A stretch of DNA of 64,000 nucleotides from Pseudopyrenochaeta lycopersici (GCA_003313425.1 NHZP01000074.1:1-64000); one strand, 5' to 3'. Shown: positions 49,401 to 61,374, numbered from the stretch's first letter. Translations and numbers: made by a program. The notes: generated from the sequence alone by a model not told the origin.

Positions 49401-51000
49401 CCTAAGGATTAAAGCTATATTAAAGTAAGTTACTGCTGCTACTAACTTCTTACACAGGAATTAAGAAATATCCTCTCTATAAATAGTTTAAGGAAGCTAA
49501 GAAAGTGTACCTTAAAAGCTATTATAAGATAAAATTATAGTCTAAAGTACTAATAAAGAAGATTAAACTAATAGGATAACAGATCTTTAATTATATATAG
49601 GTGTATACCTACAAACTAGATAAGAACTATTACTTACTAAAGTATAAGGCGCGACTTATTATCTAAGGTAACCAATAAAGGAATATTACCTTATAAGACA
49701 CTTACGCAGCTACTCTCACTAGCTATTTATTCTAAATACTAATAGTAGTAGCAGCTTACTATAATCTAGAGCTTAAGTAATATAATATTATAAACGCCTT
49801 TATCTACGCAACTATAGATTAAGAAGTATATATAAGAATACTCTACAGCTACTAAAAGCCTAGAATAATACTCTAGGTAAATAAGGCTTTATATAGTCTC
49901 TAGATCTCCCCTCTCCTCTAGTAAAAGGAATTTATATTAACTCTTAAGAAACTTAGCTTTTAGAACGTCTCTTATAAGCTATACTACCTAATTAAGGATA
50001 GAATTATTATATTCTTCTATATTAATAATATTATTCTTATATACAGTAAGTAGAAGAAGACTAAAGCCTAATAAGTAATTTAATATCTTAGAGATAAGTA
50101 CTCTATTATAGGTAGAGATAATCTTTAATAGTTTCTTAGAGTTAAAGTTATTAGGAACTAAGAGCAGCGCAAGATCTAGCTATTATAAGCGGCATACGCG
50201 GATAAGATTAGCTGCTTAGTTAATAGAAAAGACATCTAATATAACACTCTAATAGCAGCTATTAAACTAAAGCCCTAAGACAGCCTAGCAACTCTATTAG
50301 AAATTAATAAGTACTAACGCAAGATTAGATCTCTGCTATATACAGCTGTTACAACCTAACTAGATATCGCCTTTGTAACATTAAGACTAGCCCGATTCCT
50401 TATAAACCCTAGCACTAAGCACTATACAGCAGCTAACTAAGTTCTCCTTTACCTCTAAAGTACTAAATTAAGATCCCTTAAGCTTAGTAGAGATAACTAT
50501 CTTAAAGTAGCAAGCGATGCCTCGTTTATAGATAACATAATTAATAGAAAAAGCTCGCAGGGATACATAATTAAGTTATTTAGCGGTTTAATTACTTAGA
50601 AAGTAAGTAAGTAAGATATAGTTATAACATTAACTACAGAAGCTAAGCTTCTTACGCTATTATAAGTAGTAAAAGAAGCTATATTTATATTATAACTACT
50701 TAAGGAACTGCAAATTAATCTGCTTAAGGACATAATTATAATATAATACGATAACACTTAAACTATCTAGCTAATTAATAATAAAGTCTTACAGCTGCAA
50801 ACTAAGCTCTAGCATGTAGACATTCACAATTATTAGCTAAGATAGGAGGTGTTAAGAAGAAGTATTCAGGTTATCTATGTCTAATTAGCTAACATGCTAG
50901 CTAATAGCTTTATAAAGGCGTTACTAGCTAATAAATAGATATAGTTTCTAAGCTAAATAGGCCTTATAGAGCTCGCAGGAAGCAGAGAAATAACAGCAGC
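46430..51000 (+). pseudogene. Copia-1 gag-pol polyprotein, RIP-inactivated
   Basis: Readable in order: a gag part (46500-47500), the protease region (about 47570-47720), integrase (RRIGHLGLAVIEHLV near 48085-48125, then the core to about 48560), reverse transcriptase (PLKWVFKYKLD-like region near 49570-49640; FFYINNIILIY near 50013-50045, catalytic YVDD changed to INN) and RNase H (KLRSLKLSRDNYL near 50460-50500; SQGYIIKLFSGLI near 50545-50590; HVDIHNY near 50817-50837). The last two are hallmark Copia segments. Confidence 0.88.
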
Positions 51001-51158
51001 ACGCCTTAAAGAGATCTAAAGCTAAATTAAGAAGCTAGAGATTAAACAGGCGTAGCTAGACGGCGATTAATACTTCCTGTACACGACCTCTAGATTCACT
51101 AGAAGACAACAGAAGTAGTTCTTATCTAGCTTAAAATAATTTCTAAGCTAAGGGGGTG

Positions 51159-51379
51159 TGTTAGATACAAGATAGGTGCCCAGAAAGAGTATACTGTTAG
51201 ATCTATAGCACAGCAGCAAGCGTACGCGATACTGCATTATAGCACATAGCTCGGGTGTAACCACTTAGCACACACACTACATAAAAAGGACAAAAAATAG
51301 AAAAGAACTCGGACAGCATCAATACAATGAAATAAAACCCATCAACATACCTCATCGCATTTGAGCATTCTATCTGACA
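51159..51379 (+). repeat. Copia-1 3' LTR
   Basis: 221 bp, less mutated than the 5' LTR, followed by TCCTT. Confidence 0.93.
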
Positions 51380-53296
51380 TCCTTAAGGAATTATATAAAA
51401 CTATTATCTAATAATATAATAATAATCTAGTATATAAACACCTAAGAATTATAAAGACTATAGAGCTTATCTAATAAAACTACTATATTATAAACTTAAG
51501 GTAGAAAGTAGAAATATATATTAAGAAATATGTACCCTACTAATAGAATAAACACGCTATACACGTACCTTATAGTAAGTTGTAGGCTATTAAGATACCT
51601 ATAAAGCTATAGGAAGATATAGTAATAAACTTTATTATAGACTTACCTAAGTCTATAGATAAAGTAACTAGATATAAGTATAATACGATATATAATATAG
51701 TGTACAGATATATTAAATACGCGAAGTTTATACTGTTTAGAAAGGATTTTATAGTATAATAACTGATAGAAATAATAAAGGACTAAGTATTCTAGTACTA
51801 TAGGATACTAAAAACTATTATATATAATAGGGATAAGCTATTTATATTAAACTTCTAGTTAACTTTTATAGCTAAGATAAGTATATAAAGGAAACTATCT
51901 ATAGTATACTACCTGGAAACTAATAGATAAATAGAGAGAATAAATAGGACCCTAAAATAGTACTAACAAACGTACTATAATAGATAATAAAATAACTAGG
52001 TATTACTATTACTAATAGCATAAATCGCGTTTAATAATAGTAAATCTACAGTAATAGGCAAAATACTATTCTATACAGACTATAAGAAACACCTAAACTT
52101 ATTTAAAAGAAACCTTCTAAGTATTAAAGTAGAAGTAGTAGTTAAAATAGCTAAAGAACTATAGGAAATAATAAGATAATTATAAAAAAAACTTAAGAAA
52201 AAATAAGAATAATAAATTTTATATATTAATAAGAAAAGAAAAACAGCGCTTTAGCTAAAAAGAGGAATAAAGTATATTTACTTATAAAAACCTGCGTATA
52301 AAATAACCTAATAAAGGATTAGACTACGTTAAAGTTAGACTGTTTATAATTACATAGCGTAATAGGCTAGTTATATATATACTTAAGCTACCTAAAGATA
52401 TAAAAATCTACCTAAAGTTCTATATTAAGTTATTAGAACCTGCATACTTAGTAATACTACTATAAAAAATATTCTAGTATAAGACTAAGAAAGAAATAGA
52501 GTATAAAGTTAAAAAGATCTTTAATATATAATATTTTAAAATAGCGTAAAATAAATATAGAGAGATAGAATACCTAATTAAATAGAAAGAATATCTAGAC
52601 TCTAAGAATATATAAGAACTAGAATTAAATCTAAGAAACTATAAAGAATAGATTAATAAGTATAAATATAATAAGGAGTAGGACGATTTTAAGAATAGAA
52701 GATATAACTAACCTAATCTAATAACGTAATCCCTAGAGAGAGAAAGTTACCTTTAAGCTAAGATAGAGTAAAGACACTCTAGGTTAATGTAGAAGTACTA
52801 AGTATTAAACTTTATTTAAGAACGTTAACCTCCTAGTTAACCTCTTTAATCGGCTCTAACGCTTTAATGTCTTCTATAATATAACTAGACTTATCTACCT
52901 ATTATTACTTATAATACTATAATAACTTCTATTATTTATAGAGCTAATTCTTTTTTACATAAGTAGTAAGGAGATCGTTTAGCGCTTTCTCTTCTGCATA
53001 ATTAGCCTTAGCTTCTTACGCGTCTAGTTAAGCTAATTCCTTATTTAGATAAGAAAAGTTTAGAACTAGTATATTTACTAGCTTATATAATAACACAGTA
53101 TTATAATAAAAATTCCAATTTTTATTCCTTAATAATAATATCTTATACTCTAACTTCTTCTTTAAATAATATTTATAAGAAACTATAGTAATCTAACTAA
53201 TAGAGAATATATAGTTACTAATAGAATAATGTTATACAGTACTATAAGAGGCTATAGATTAGTTATAAGGATATAAGGACTAGAAGGGAGGGATAG

Positions 53297-53770
53297 TGTT
53301 ACAAATATAAGTAGGAAGGGCGGTAGTTATAAGGGTAGGAGGAAGAGGTACAGGCAGCTAGCTAAGAGACCGAGCCTCTAGACTAACTAATAACGCTAAG
53401 ATAAATATAGTCCTATAGCACAGAGATAAACTTAGAAAACCTAGAGGGGGCCTTATAGGAAACCTATAAGACAGTTATATATATAGATCTACATAATAAG
53501 CTCCTATAGCATATTATAATTAACTTTTAATAACTAGCGAGTATATAACTATAACTAGCCCTTTCTATATTTAACTTCCCTCCTAGCACTACTTATCTAC
53601 AGAATACTCTGAAGAGCTTACTAGTTAACACTAGTTACTTTATATTGTAACTACTTAATTAAATCTTTAACAATTCCCTTATAAATAAGTTAAGTTTTAT
53701 AACTTATTTATTTTTAGTAAGTATATTAACTTATACTATAAGTTATACCTAATAAGTCTCTTTATTTATA
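53297..53770 (+). repeat. Gypsy-6 3' LTR (end uncertain)
   Basis: Starts TGTTACAAATATAAGTAGG right after the purine tract GAAGGGAGGGATAG. The characteristic ATAATAAGCTCCTATAGC resembles the transcript start region of the other Gypsy LTRs here. No second copy is in the window, so the 3' end and any duplication cannot be fixed; it runs into the type-A LTR relic. Confidence 0.6.
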
Positions 53771-53809
53771 AAAGTATTACTTATCTTAAGAGTATTTAAA
53801 GTATAAATA

Positions 53810-55639
53810 ACGTGTTCTACTACTCGCCGGCCAACACCAGTCGCCGGCCCACCTTATCAACACTAACGCGCTTGCCTCCACAGCAACAATTATGACCACC
53901 CAACGACAGCCTGCAGTAGCTCAAAATGAGGGTCGTGTCCTTCTTACGTCTTAGGCGATTAATTTAAGACAGATAAATAGTGTGCGCAGGGCTGCAGAGC
54001 TATTTAATGTTCCCTGATCGCTCCTTCAGCAGCGCCTCTAAGGCTACTAGCCTCCTGTAACAATTAACGCACAAAAATAAAAGCTATCGTCTACTAAGGA
54101 ACAGAGCCTCGTTTAATAGATACTAAAGCTTAATTAACAAGGCCTTCCGCCTTATATTATTAACGTACGTTAGATAGGAGATACTCTTCTTACTGCACGA
54201 AGCTAGCAGCCTCCTCTACCTCCTCTTAGTAAGAACTAGGTCTGTTATTTTATTAAGGCTTAGTTAGAGCTTTAGATAAAGTAGAACTGTAAATTCTACT
54301 TATAGCGCGTAAAATATAAGGATCCTGTAAAGATAAACGCCTAGTATAGCCTTATAAGGGACATAATTAAGACATATAGGATAGCTACTAAGGACACCTA
54401 TAACTTTAATAAGACTAGGTTTATAATAGGTATTACCTTAATATTAAAGGTTATTACTAGCTCTAATACTATTAGATAAGCAACTATTATATAGCCTAGT
54501 AACTGTAACTAGATAATACTAATTAAGTATGTAAGCGCTGTTAGCTACGTACTGCCTCCCTTTATTATCCTTAAGAGTAAGGTCTACTAGGCGTTATAGT
54601 ATAGTCCTAAGCTTAAGCTGTCTAGTAACTAGAGTATTAGTATAAGTAATAATAGATAGATAACTAATAACTTTAGCCTTACTTAGTTAAAGCATTTTAA
54701 CGTTCTTACAGCCGCACGTATAATTAGAAGCTATCACCTTCTTATACTAGATAGCTATAGGAGCTACGTAATACTTATCTTTAATACTTACTACGTAGAG
54801 AGAAATATTATTACCCTCTATATACCTCCTTATACGTCTTATAAGCTACAGCCTCTTAATATTAGTTACTTCTTACCTCTTAAGATAGCGTACAGATAAG
54901 TAATAAATAAGCTTACGCGCTAATAGGTATAGTTTATTAATAAGGATAAGTTTCTCTATATATATCCTTATATTTCTTAACCGTAAATATCCCTAGAGGC
55001 TTTTAGGCGACAGGCTTAGTCCTATTTTATCCTAAACGGGTCCTATTAACGCTAATAGTTATCTATATACTATCTCCTCTATAGATAGCAGCTATAGCTA
55101 AGGCTATTTAGATAATAGAAACGCTTTACACTACTAATTAACTTAATTAATAGGCCTGCCTTATACGTAAGCTCCTTTAACGTTAATTATAGAGCCCCTT
55201 AAGCAAGGCTCTCGCTTAGCTTATTAAAGGCTATTAGCTAGCTATAAACTTAGCTATAATCTTAGCAGAGGAAAATAGTAAACTTTATGCCTTAAATACG
55301 CGTTTATAACGTAAGAAGGATAAATAGTAATAATATATTATAGCTAGAGGGGCTTTATAGGTTAAGGTAGGTTATATGTTAGCTGTAGCTACTAAAATAG
55401 CTTTAAACTTAAGGGTAGAGGGTAAGGCTTCTTAGCGTTAGTAACGAGCACCACTAACCTACAGTAAATGTGGGGTTCAGGGTCATAATCGCACCTCGTG
55501 TAGACAGAGATAGAGAATGCTATTACTATATTTACTAGGAAATATACTGCGTGGTTGTCGCGTTATCGTGTGTTGAGATCCGCGTGTTTTAATAAGGTAG
55601 GCCGGCGACTGGTGTTGGCCGGCGAGTAGTGGAACACGT
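53810..55639 (+). mobile_element. Pogo-6: pogo-type transposon in an LTR
   Basis: Inverted repeats ACGTGTTCTACTACTCGCCG…CGGCGAGTAGTGGAACACGT, with TA at 53808-53809 and 55640-55641. 1830 bp. The terminal 40 bp carry an inner GGCCGGCGACTGGTGTTGGCC palindrome. The termini are un-RIPped while the interior is heavily mutated. Confidence 0.95.
53892..55513 (+). pseudogene. Pogo-6 transposase with C-terminal zinc knuckle, RIP-inactivated
   Basis: ATG at 53892 opens MTTQRQPAVAQNEGRVLL, then a helix-turn-helix (RRAAELFNVP). The catalytic core reads TYNFNKTRFIIG near 54400-54435 (first Asp now Asn), LLILDSYRSY near 54740-54770 (second Asp kept) and LQPLNISYFLPL near 54850-54885 (third Asp now Asn). 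At about 55459-55505 it ends in YSKCGVQGHNRTSC, a CCHC knuckle with its first Cys changed to Tyr. Many stops. The coordinates are not a multiple of three, so a small indel is likely. Confidence 0.88.
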
Positions 55640-56025
55640 TATCTTAAAAGCTATTAGTAAAGATAACTAATAAGACTATAAGGTTAGTTTTTAGAGATAA
55701 AGTAAAGAACTTAAGATAAGAGTTTAATACTAAAATAGTAAAAGAACACTTCTATAAAGAGTACTAAGAGTTTAAGAATAACTAGTATTACTATTGCTAT
55801 AAAGTAAAGTATAATATTAAAGTTAAATATAATAAGCTATAGGGGTTTATTATAGTAATCTATATATATAATACGCTTATCGCGCTTACTGTAAGCACAG
55901 CGAGCGCTTGTCCTTAGCAGAGCGAGTGGTCACGTGACATATAACAGAGTAGGACGCTAGCGCTTCCTGACTAGTTGTTAGTCCTTAGGGCGTTCCCCTT
56001 CTAACCGGGATTTCAGATCCTAACA

Positions 56026-57604
56026 TATATAACTTTTGCTATAAAAATAGAGCCCCTAAATATTCTATTCTGAGTATAAGAAATTGTAGCGTTAAGCCTA
56101 TTCGGGCACCATTCGGGTACGGAAACTCCTATCCTCTCGGGAAGTAATAAGAGAACGTTACCAGGCTCAGGGAATTAGAGCTGCTAGGCAGGCAGTAAAC
56201 GGGGGCGGAAACAACGAACACGGTTAAATTCATGGGGCACAGGCATCTACAACGGAAGCAGAGCATTCAACCTTGCGGCCCCTATCAGCCGAACCGCTAG
56301 TATCCTAGCCAGTTGTAGACTAGCAGCTACGGCCAGACGTGGATAACTAGCAAAGCAGCAGCAGCTCTTAAGCAGATCTAGCTGCTTCACAAGTCACTTA
56401 CATTGATTCCACAGTTACAAGTAATACCTTTACATTCAGGACATCTAGCTCTATTCTAAATATCGCTATTAATGCTACATTAAGCCTACTAGGTGGAAAT
56501 AAAATATCTATAGTAAGTAGAGATAGAGGGGAGAGTAATGTCTAAAGCGAAGAGCCTCTAGCCCTATTAACGCGATTAAGGAAAAGAGTATAAAGAGACT
56601 AATTATTAGACTTTAGATAAAGATTTAGATCTATTATAATATAAGCTTTCGCATTTCTCTTTATTTAAGGCTACTCCTGCTTTGTCTACTGCATGAGAGC
56701 GTCTAGGAGGGCGCGAAGCCTACTAATAAAATGGTAGCATTTGGGTCTGAAACAGTAGTATTTAGGTTATTATTTAAGCTGAGGTTATATGTGTGGTAGT
56801 GTATTCAAAACAGTAGTAGATAGGGAATTATTACGCTAAGCAGTAGTAAGGCGGTCTTTTGCCAGTGTAGAAATGCTCTCTAGTTACGTTTCCACCCCTA
56901 AGATACATGTTCTAATAAGCTCAGCCCTAACTTCGTTTATAGCCTAATTAGCGGCCACAAGCGGAGGATAGGGGGTTCAGGGAGTAATAGGTTAGGCCAT
57001 AGCGCCGATTAAATTTCCCGAATGAGTTTAGTTTTGGAATGCAATCCAGAGCGGTCAGAGTAGGTTAGCGTACTGGCCCTCTGGGGGCGCTAGCCGAGTT
57101 CTGCACGTCATAGGCCTGCATCGGAGTGGTCGCATGGATGTAGGGAGCTATGTAAGAATCAAATGTACGTCGGCAATCCTCCTACATCTGTCCTTACATG
57201 AAATTAAGGCCAGGCAGCATAGGTCGGCAACCGACATCCGCGTGCCGTGATGCCCCTAGCGATAGTGAGCCATGATAGTTAGTCTCCGTCCGCTCTAGGC
57301 CCGGATAATAGACCCGAACCCTACTATCGGGCGCTCTTTATCAACTACCACGGAGCGGCCACAGATATGCTCTCGGTTGCTACCCGTATAGCCCAATAAC
57401 CGACTGCGAAACGGTCAGTTTCTGCATGACTTATCTTATGTTAATATATAGCAGGATAGCGCATCGGTCACGCTGTTCTTGAAGTCGTCACTTCTTCAGC
57501 CCTTCAACGATATTGCTATCAAAACCTCGGCCTTCCAAAAAAAAAGCCTCATACCCCTTTGAAATTACCGACTACTTCTGATTTACAAATCTATCTCGTC
57601 TACA
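56026..57604. other. Low-copy region upstream of the EthD gene, no intact gene
   Basis: 56050-56460 and 56940-57540 are GC-balanced. 56450-56900 is partly TA-rich. Short open stretches (for example WGTGIYNGSRAFNLAAPIS near 56233-56290) hint at a decayed gene, but no family can be named. Nothing resembling an element end was found apart from the LTR at its left edge. The promoter of the EthD gene should lie in its last few hundred bases. Confidence 0.4.
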
Positions 57605-57925
57605 ATGCCCTTCCACGCAACAATTATCTATAAGGACGAGCCTGGCATTCGATTTGACTTCGATTACTATTTGACAACGCACATACCTCTGGCGACCGCA
57701 CTATTCCATAAACACGGCCTGAAGAGCTGGAATTTAGTCAAGTACGAGCCGGGAACCGACGGTGAAAAGCCCTTTATCCTAAGTCTCAATTTAGTGTGGG
57801 ACAACGCAGATCAATTCACTGCGGCGTTAACCTCGCCAGACGCCGCGCCCGCATTTGCAGACGTTACCAACTTTACGGACGGGAGTCCGATCCTTGCGGC
57901 TGGATCTGTAGTAGCATCGTCATAG
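57605..57925 (+). CDS. EthD domain-containing protein
   Basis: This is the only gene in the window that is complete and uninterrupted: 106 codons, ATG at 57605 in a reasonable context (CTACAATGCCC), stop TAG. The sequence FDFDYYLTTHIPLATALFHKHGL is the EthD signature (Y-x-x-x-H-x-P/L in the first helix of a dimeric alpha/beta-barrel), and length matches fungal EthD proteins of about 100-110 residues. EthD-fold proteins are small cytoplasmic proteins linked to ring-modifying or oxidative steps in some pathways; this copy's substrate is unknown. It is intronless and shows no RIP. Confidence 0.88.
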   Translation: MPFHATIIYKDEPGIRFDFDYYLTTHIPLATALFHKHGLKSWNLVKYEPGTDGEKPFILSLNLVWDNADQFTAALTSPDAAPAFADVTNFTDGSPILAAGSVVASS

Positions 57926-60227
57926 GAAGTACCGCGAGGCTAGCCTTAGTTGACGTTGACATGGAGAATGCAGAAATGAATACATCATGAAACGCTTTTC
58001 CTGAAATGGCGATGGCTTTTATGCGTGTGACATCCAGAGTATCGTTAACTTCTAATACCCGGCCATAGAGCGACCATTCTAGATGCGGAAGACCGTACAA
58101 AGATAGTGAGAATATGGATAGCGCTAGAGAGTAGTCTGAGCGGTGGATAGTTGGTGCTCTCCATACACCAGATTCCGACTACAGTTAGCCTACGAAAGCG
58201 GCTGTGGTTTTTTTTATACAGCGCAGAATACAATTCCTGAGGCTTCTGCTCTAATTTACTCAAAATTGCGATAGCTCTTCGTAGATTCAAGCGATAGGAT
58301 GAAAAAGACTGGAACAGCACTTGGGTGAGCGTGTAACGTTACTTTATCACGGTTATTGACGAAACAAGACCTCAGATTTCAGCACAGATAGGTTTTGATA
58401 TTATCCTGACCTACTAAGTGCTCGCAGTACGGGCAGCATAGCGTTGCCGTTGCGCCACTTCTAAAACGTGATGCGATATTAATTAGCGTCAACCCCTAGT
58501 CGTCAGTCATCCCCAAAAAATAGTGGTTGCCCAGAACTGGGCCTTCTCAGAATGAATTCAAAATCGCCGGTAGTTGTAGTAGTAGTGCGTATCTATCGTA
58601 AGTCCTAGTTAAGATAGCCCCTATCCGACAGAGTAACGTTAATCACCGACAGGTGAGCGATGAGTGTTAGCAAAAGCTGTCTGAACATATTTGTAAGTAT
58701 CCAGCCCTTTAAACAAAAATAAGATCACATAGTGAAAGAAAGTAGACGACGTATTATAGTGAAACTGTCTAAAGTCCGCCTAATTCCTAACGCGAATAAT
58801 GCATACAAATAGCGAGTTCCCCTAGGGCAGGAAGAAGTCTATTTAAGACTTTCTCTAAAAATTTAAGTAATTGCCTAACAAGCGCTTATAAAGAGCTTTC
58901 TAAAGGCGTTAGAGTTATCTTTAAGGCTGTCTATACTATAAATTATACTAAAAAATATACTTAATACTATTACTTTAGTAAAGAAGAGAAATAATTAGAA
59001 AGGTATTAGCTAATAATAAATAGCTATGCCTAGATATTAGCTTCTCTCTGAAAATTAGCTAGCTTAATAAAGAGAATACTAACCTCCTATAATAGTTACA
59101 CAAATATAGAGAGAATAAAGTTACTAAATTTAAATACTAGCAGACTCTAGAATAGGAAGTATATTAACTATATAAAATGTAAGAAAGACTCTAAGAACAA
59201 GTTTAATACTGCGTAGTTCCTACTAACTTCTTTAAAAGGAATGTTTTAAAATATTTTTAGGGCTTAGATAGGGCGTTACCTATATTAGAGGAGCTACGTT
59301 TAGAGTTGTCTTTAGGTAATCTAAAGTAGAGTTCTTATTTATTCGTATTCTAACCTAGCGCAGTACGTTAACTAAGGGCTTAGTTAGGCCCAGGCCTTAT
59401 CAACACCTAGAACTATAAGGTCTACCCCCTTTCTTCTCTTACCCTGTGCGTTCGCTAATCTTACTAAATAGAAGGTGGATACCTAGAAGAATACGTTAGT
59501 GTGGCTAATGGATAGAAGCTATTTAGATTGTCTATCTAATCCACTTTATTTTAGATTAGATTAGATTAGATAGAGGAATCTAATAAATCTAAATTAAAAC
59601 TACTACTACTATATTATAGTACAGATTAGAGAACAAGGTATTATAGTACTAATACGTAAGCTATATTTACTAGCTAAGCAGAATAGCTAATTATACGCGA
59701 ATTTCTTCGCGTTATCGCGATAATAATTCTAAGTATAGGGCGACAGATACTCTATGCATAAACTACAGGAATTATAGCTATTTACTTCCTTATAAAACGA
59801 GCCTAAGGTAATAAAGTTAGAGTTATAAGGCATTAAAGGTGTCGCACCTTTTTAAAAAAAAATTAGCTCTAGATCTAATATACCTTATTAAGTTATTATT
59901 CTTATTTTACTCTCTACAGTAGTTATTACTACTATTATTACTACGTTACATAGTATTACTATTACTTCTTACAGTTAACGCTTTATAGTTATTTAAGGGG
60001 GAGAAGGTTACTCTATCTACTCCTTTAATATACTCTATACTATCTACACTACTCTCTATAGTAGGGCCCTAAAATAATTCTCTTATACTTATACTAACCT
60101 TTCTCTGGATAGGATAGCTAAGCTTTCGTTACTAATAAGTCCTATTATAGTACGTCTTTTTTGTATTAGTATATTAATTTTATTAGCTATTATAATAAGA
60201 ACTTAAATTTTTATAGTAATAATACTT
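57926..60227. other. Gene-poor region, RIPped from about 58840
   Basis: 57926-58830 is GC-balanced without a supportable gene. From 58840 on it is TA-rich. 58960-59230 can be read on the plus strand as a helical protein (FSKEEK*LERY, then NKENTNLL**LHKYREQSY) once TAA/TAG are read as Gln, so an unidentified element relic lies here. At 59551-59573 there is a (TTAGA)n stretch. Confidence 0.45.
59551..59573. repeat. Short (TTAGA)n repeat
   Basis: About four to five units of TTAGA. It is not the TTAGGG telomere unit. Confidence 0.8.
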
Positions 60228-60598
60228 TGTTACGATCCTGCCGGGACCCTGCTCTAGTGGCCCCAACTGGACCTCACAGGTATTGGACTAACAACTAAAG
60301 TCACGTGACGTGCTTAGTTGATTAGTTTGATCAGTAACACTGAGCACACTAAGCACACTAAGTAACATGCATAACTTCTATGTATATAGATCACCATAAT
60401 AAACCCTTATAGCTTATTATGTTTAACTTAATATTATACTCTATAGTATAGTGATAGTAATACTAATTATTCTTAACCCTTAGTACTCTTTACAGAAGCA
60501 CCCTCTTACTGTCTTAGTATTAAACCCCCTTCTATCTAGTCCCTCACTCTATCCCGGAGAACCAACCTTGCAATCTCATTGGCCATCCTTACTGATAG
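60228..60598 (+). repeat. LTR type B, cut at its 3' end
   Basis: TGTTACGATCCTGCCGGGACC… matches 24543-24932 and is much less mutated (TCACGTGACGTGC kept). It stops at …ACTGATAG. The remaining ~20 bases (CTTTTAAGATTCTTTACA in the other copy) are absent, replaced by the terminus of the unknown element. That element therefore inserted into this LTR. Confidence 0.85.
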
Positions 60599-60895
60599 TG
60601 TGGAGTTAACAAGGTGGTTCGGCACAATCCCGCAGTTCTGGTGTTGTGAATGAGAGGTAACGTTGGAATCAAACGTGCGTGAATAACAGGAGCAGCCCTG
60701 CCTGTGCAGTCTGCCAGAAACGAAGGTAAGTATGGAGCCTGATTAAAAGTAATAAACAAAATAGTCTGAAATCTCATTGAATTGACGTAGCTAATGCACT
60801 AGCTACTTCGCAAAATCTCAGTTTTGAAGTGAATTCTCGTGGTGTGTGGTGCATAGTGCATCACGTTTGGTGCATGAGGTTTTGGTGCATAACGT
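60599..60895 (+). repeat. Terminal segment (copy 2) of the unidentified repeated element
   Basis: Inverted match of 1-278. Starts TGTGGAGTTAACAAGGTGG directly against the truncated type-B LTR, which fixes the terminus. Its inner end has clustered TTTGGTGCAT and GTGCAT repeats (60850-60893). Almost no RIP. Confidence 0.8.
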
Positions 60896-61374
60896 TAAGA
60901 TCTCTCGCATCTCCAAGTCTTATCATCAAATCTCGCTGACAAAGGAAACCTATCATCACCTAATTGCCCAGGTACCCTGTGCAACGGCACAAACCTCCCC
61001 TACTTCGAGCTCAGTCCCATTAAGCTCACAACTCCTACTTATCATTCCTTCTCCTCGCAAGTAGAACTACCAGCAGGAGGAGAAGAGAACTGGGAAAAGG
61101 AAAGAAAGAAAGAAAGAAAGAAAGAAAGAAATTGTTGCCCTACGAACAAAGGGAAGGCAGCATAGGCTGTATTTCTGCAGGAGGAGCAGTCCTCGTAATT
61201 GTGCAAGTTCCTTCATAAACTCCCGCACTTCATCGTTAAATCTCCCAAAGACAGTAGGAAAAACAAAAGAAAATGCGCCTTAACCTTACTGTTAAAGACG
61301 CCAGCAAGTATGCCATCGTCCTAGTATCCCTTAAACAACCTGAAGGCACTTAGCCAATCAGAGTCTGTTAAGCC
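60896..61374. other. Spacer between terminal repeat and long minus-strand frame
   Basis: GC-balanced with no supportable gene. Contains a (GAAA)n microsatellite at 61097-61131. It would be the 3' untranslated region of the frame at 61375-64000. Confidence 0.5.
61097..61131. repeat. (GAAA)n microsatellite
   Basis: About eight units of GAAA. Confidence 0.9.

Larger units (their letters stand above)
46042..51379 (+). mobile_element. Copia-1: Ty1/Copia LTR retrotransposon
   Basis: LTRs of about 221 bp (46042-46263 and 51159-51379; TGTTAGATACAAGATGGGTG…TCTATCTGACA) are flanked by TCCTT (46037-46041, 51380-51384). The purine tract AAGCTAAGGGGG precedes the 3' LTR. Integrase precedes reverse transcriptase, which defines Copia order. 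At 5338 bp it is complete in length. The two LTRs differ by C/T and G/A changes. Confidence 0.96.
44838..53296 (+). pseudogene. Gypsy-6: decayed Ty3/Gypsy pol split by a solo LTR and Copia-1
   Basis: Fragments in order: pre-RT (EEYKEFRDIFT, 44838-44880), part of the reverse transcriptase (NKEIEFLRYIV, 44888-44920, after an internal deletion), RNase H (about 45490-45900), then beyond Copia-1 the integrase (about 51400-52160) and a chromodomain (EYLIK*KEYLDSKNI, 52568-52612). The TCCTT duplication of Copia-1 joins the two halves. Its 5' LTR and gag are missing or hidden left of 31575. Confidence 0.75.
53802..56025 (-). repeat. Type-A LTR relic, split by Pogo-6
   Basis: 53802-53809 plus 55640-56025 rebuild a type-A LTR in the minus orientation (compare 42317-42706). 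About 25-30 bases of internal sequence (AGTATTACTTATCTTAAGAG) remain on the left at 53773; the rest of that element is gone. It ends GATTTCAGATCCTAACA at 56025, where AT-rich sequence gives way to GC-balanced DNA. Confidence 0.85.

Noticed and set aside
58045..58320. Minus-strand frame of 91 codons downstream of the EthD gene
   Set aside because: No conserved motif, atypical composition, no sign of splice sites or a neighbouring exon; chance frame.
59551..59573. TTAGA repeats as a possible interstitial telomere
   Set aside because: The unit is TTAGA, not TTAGGG, and only four to five copies are present.
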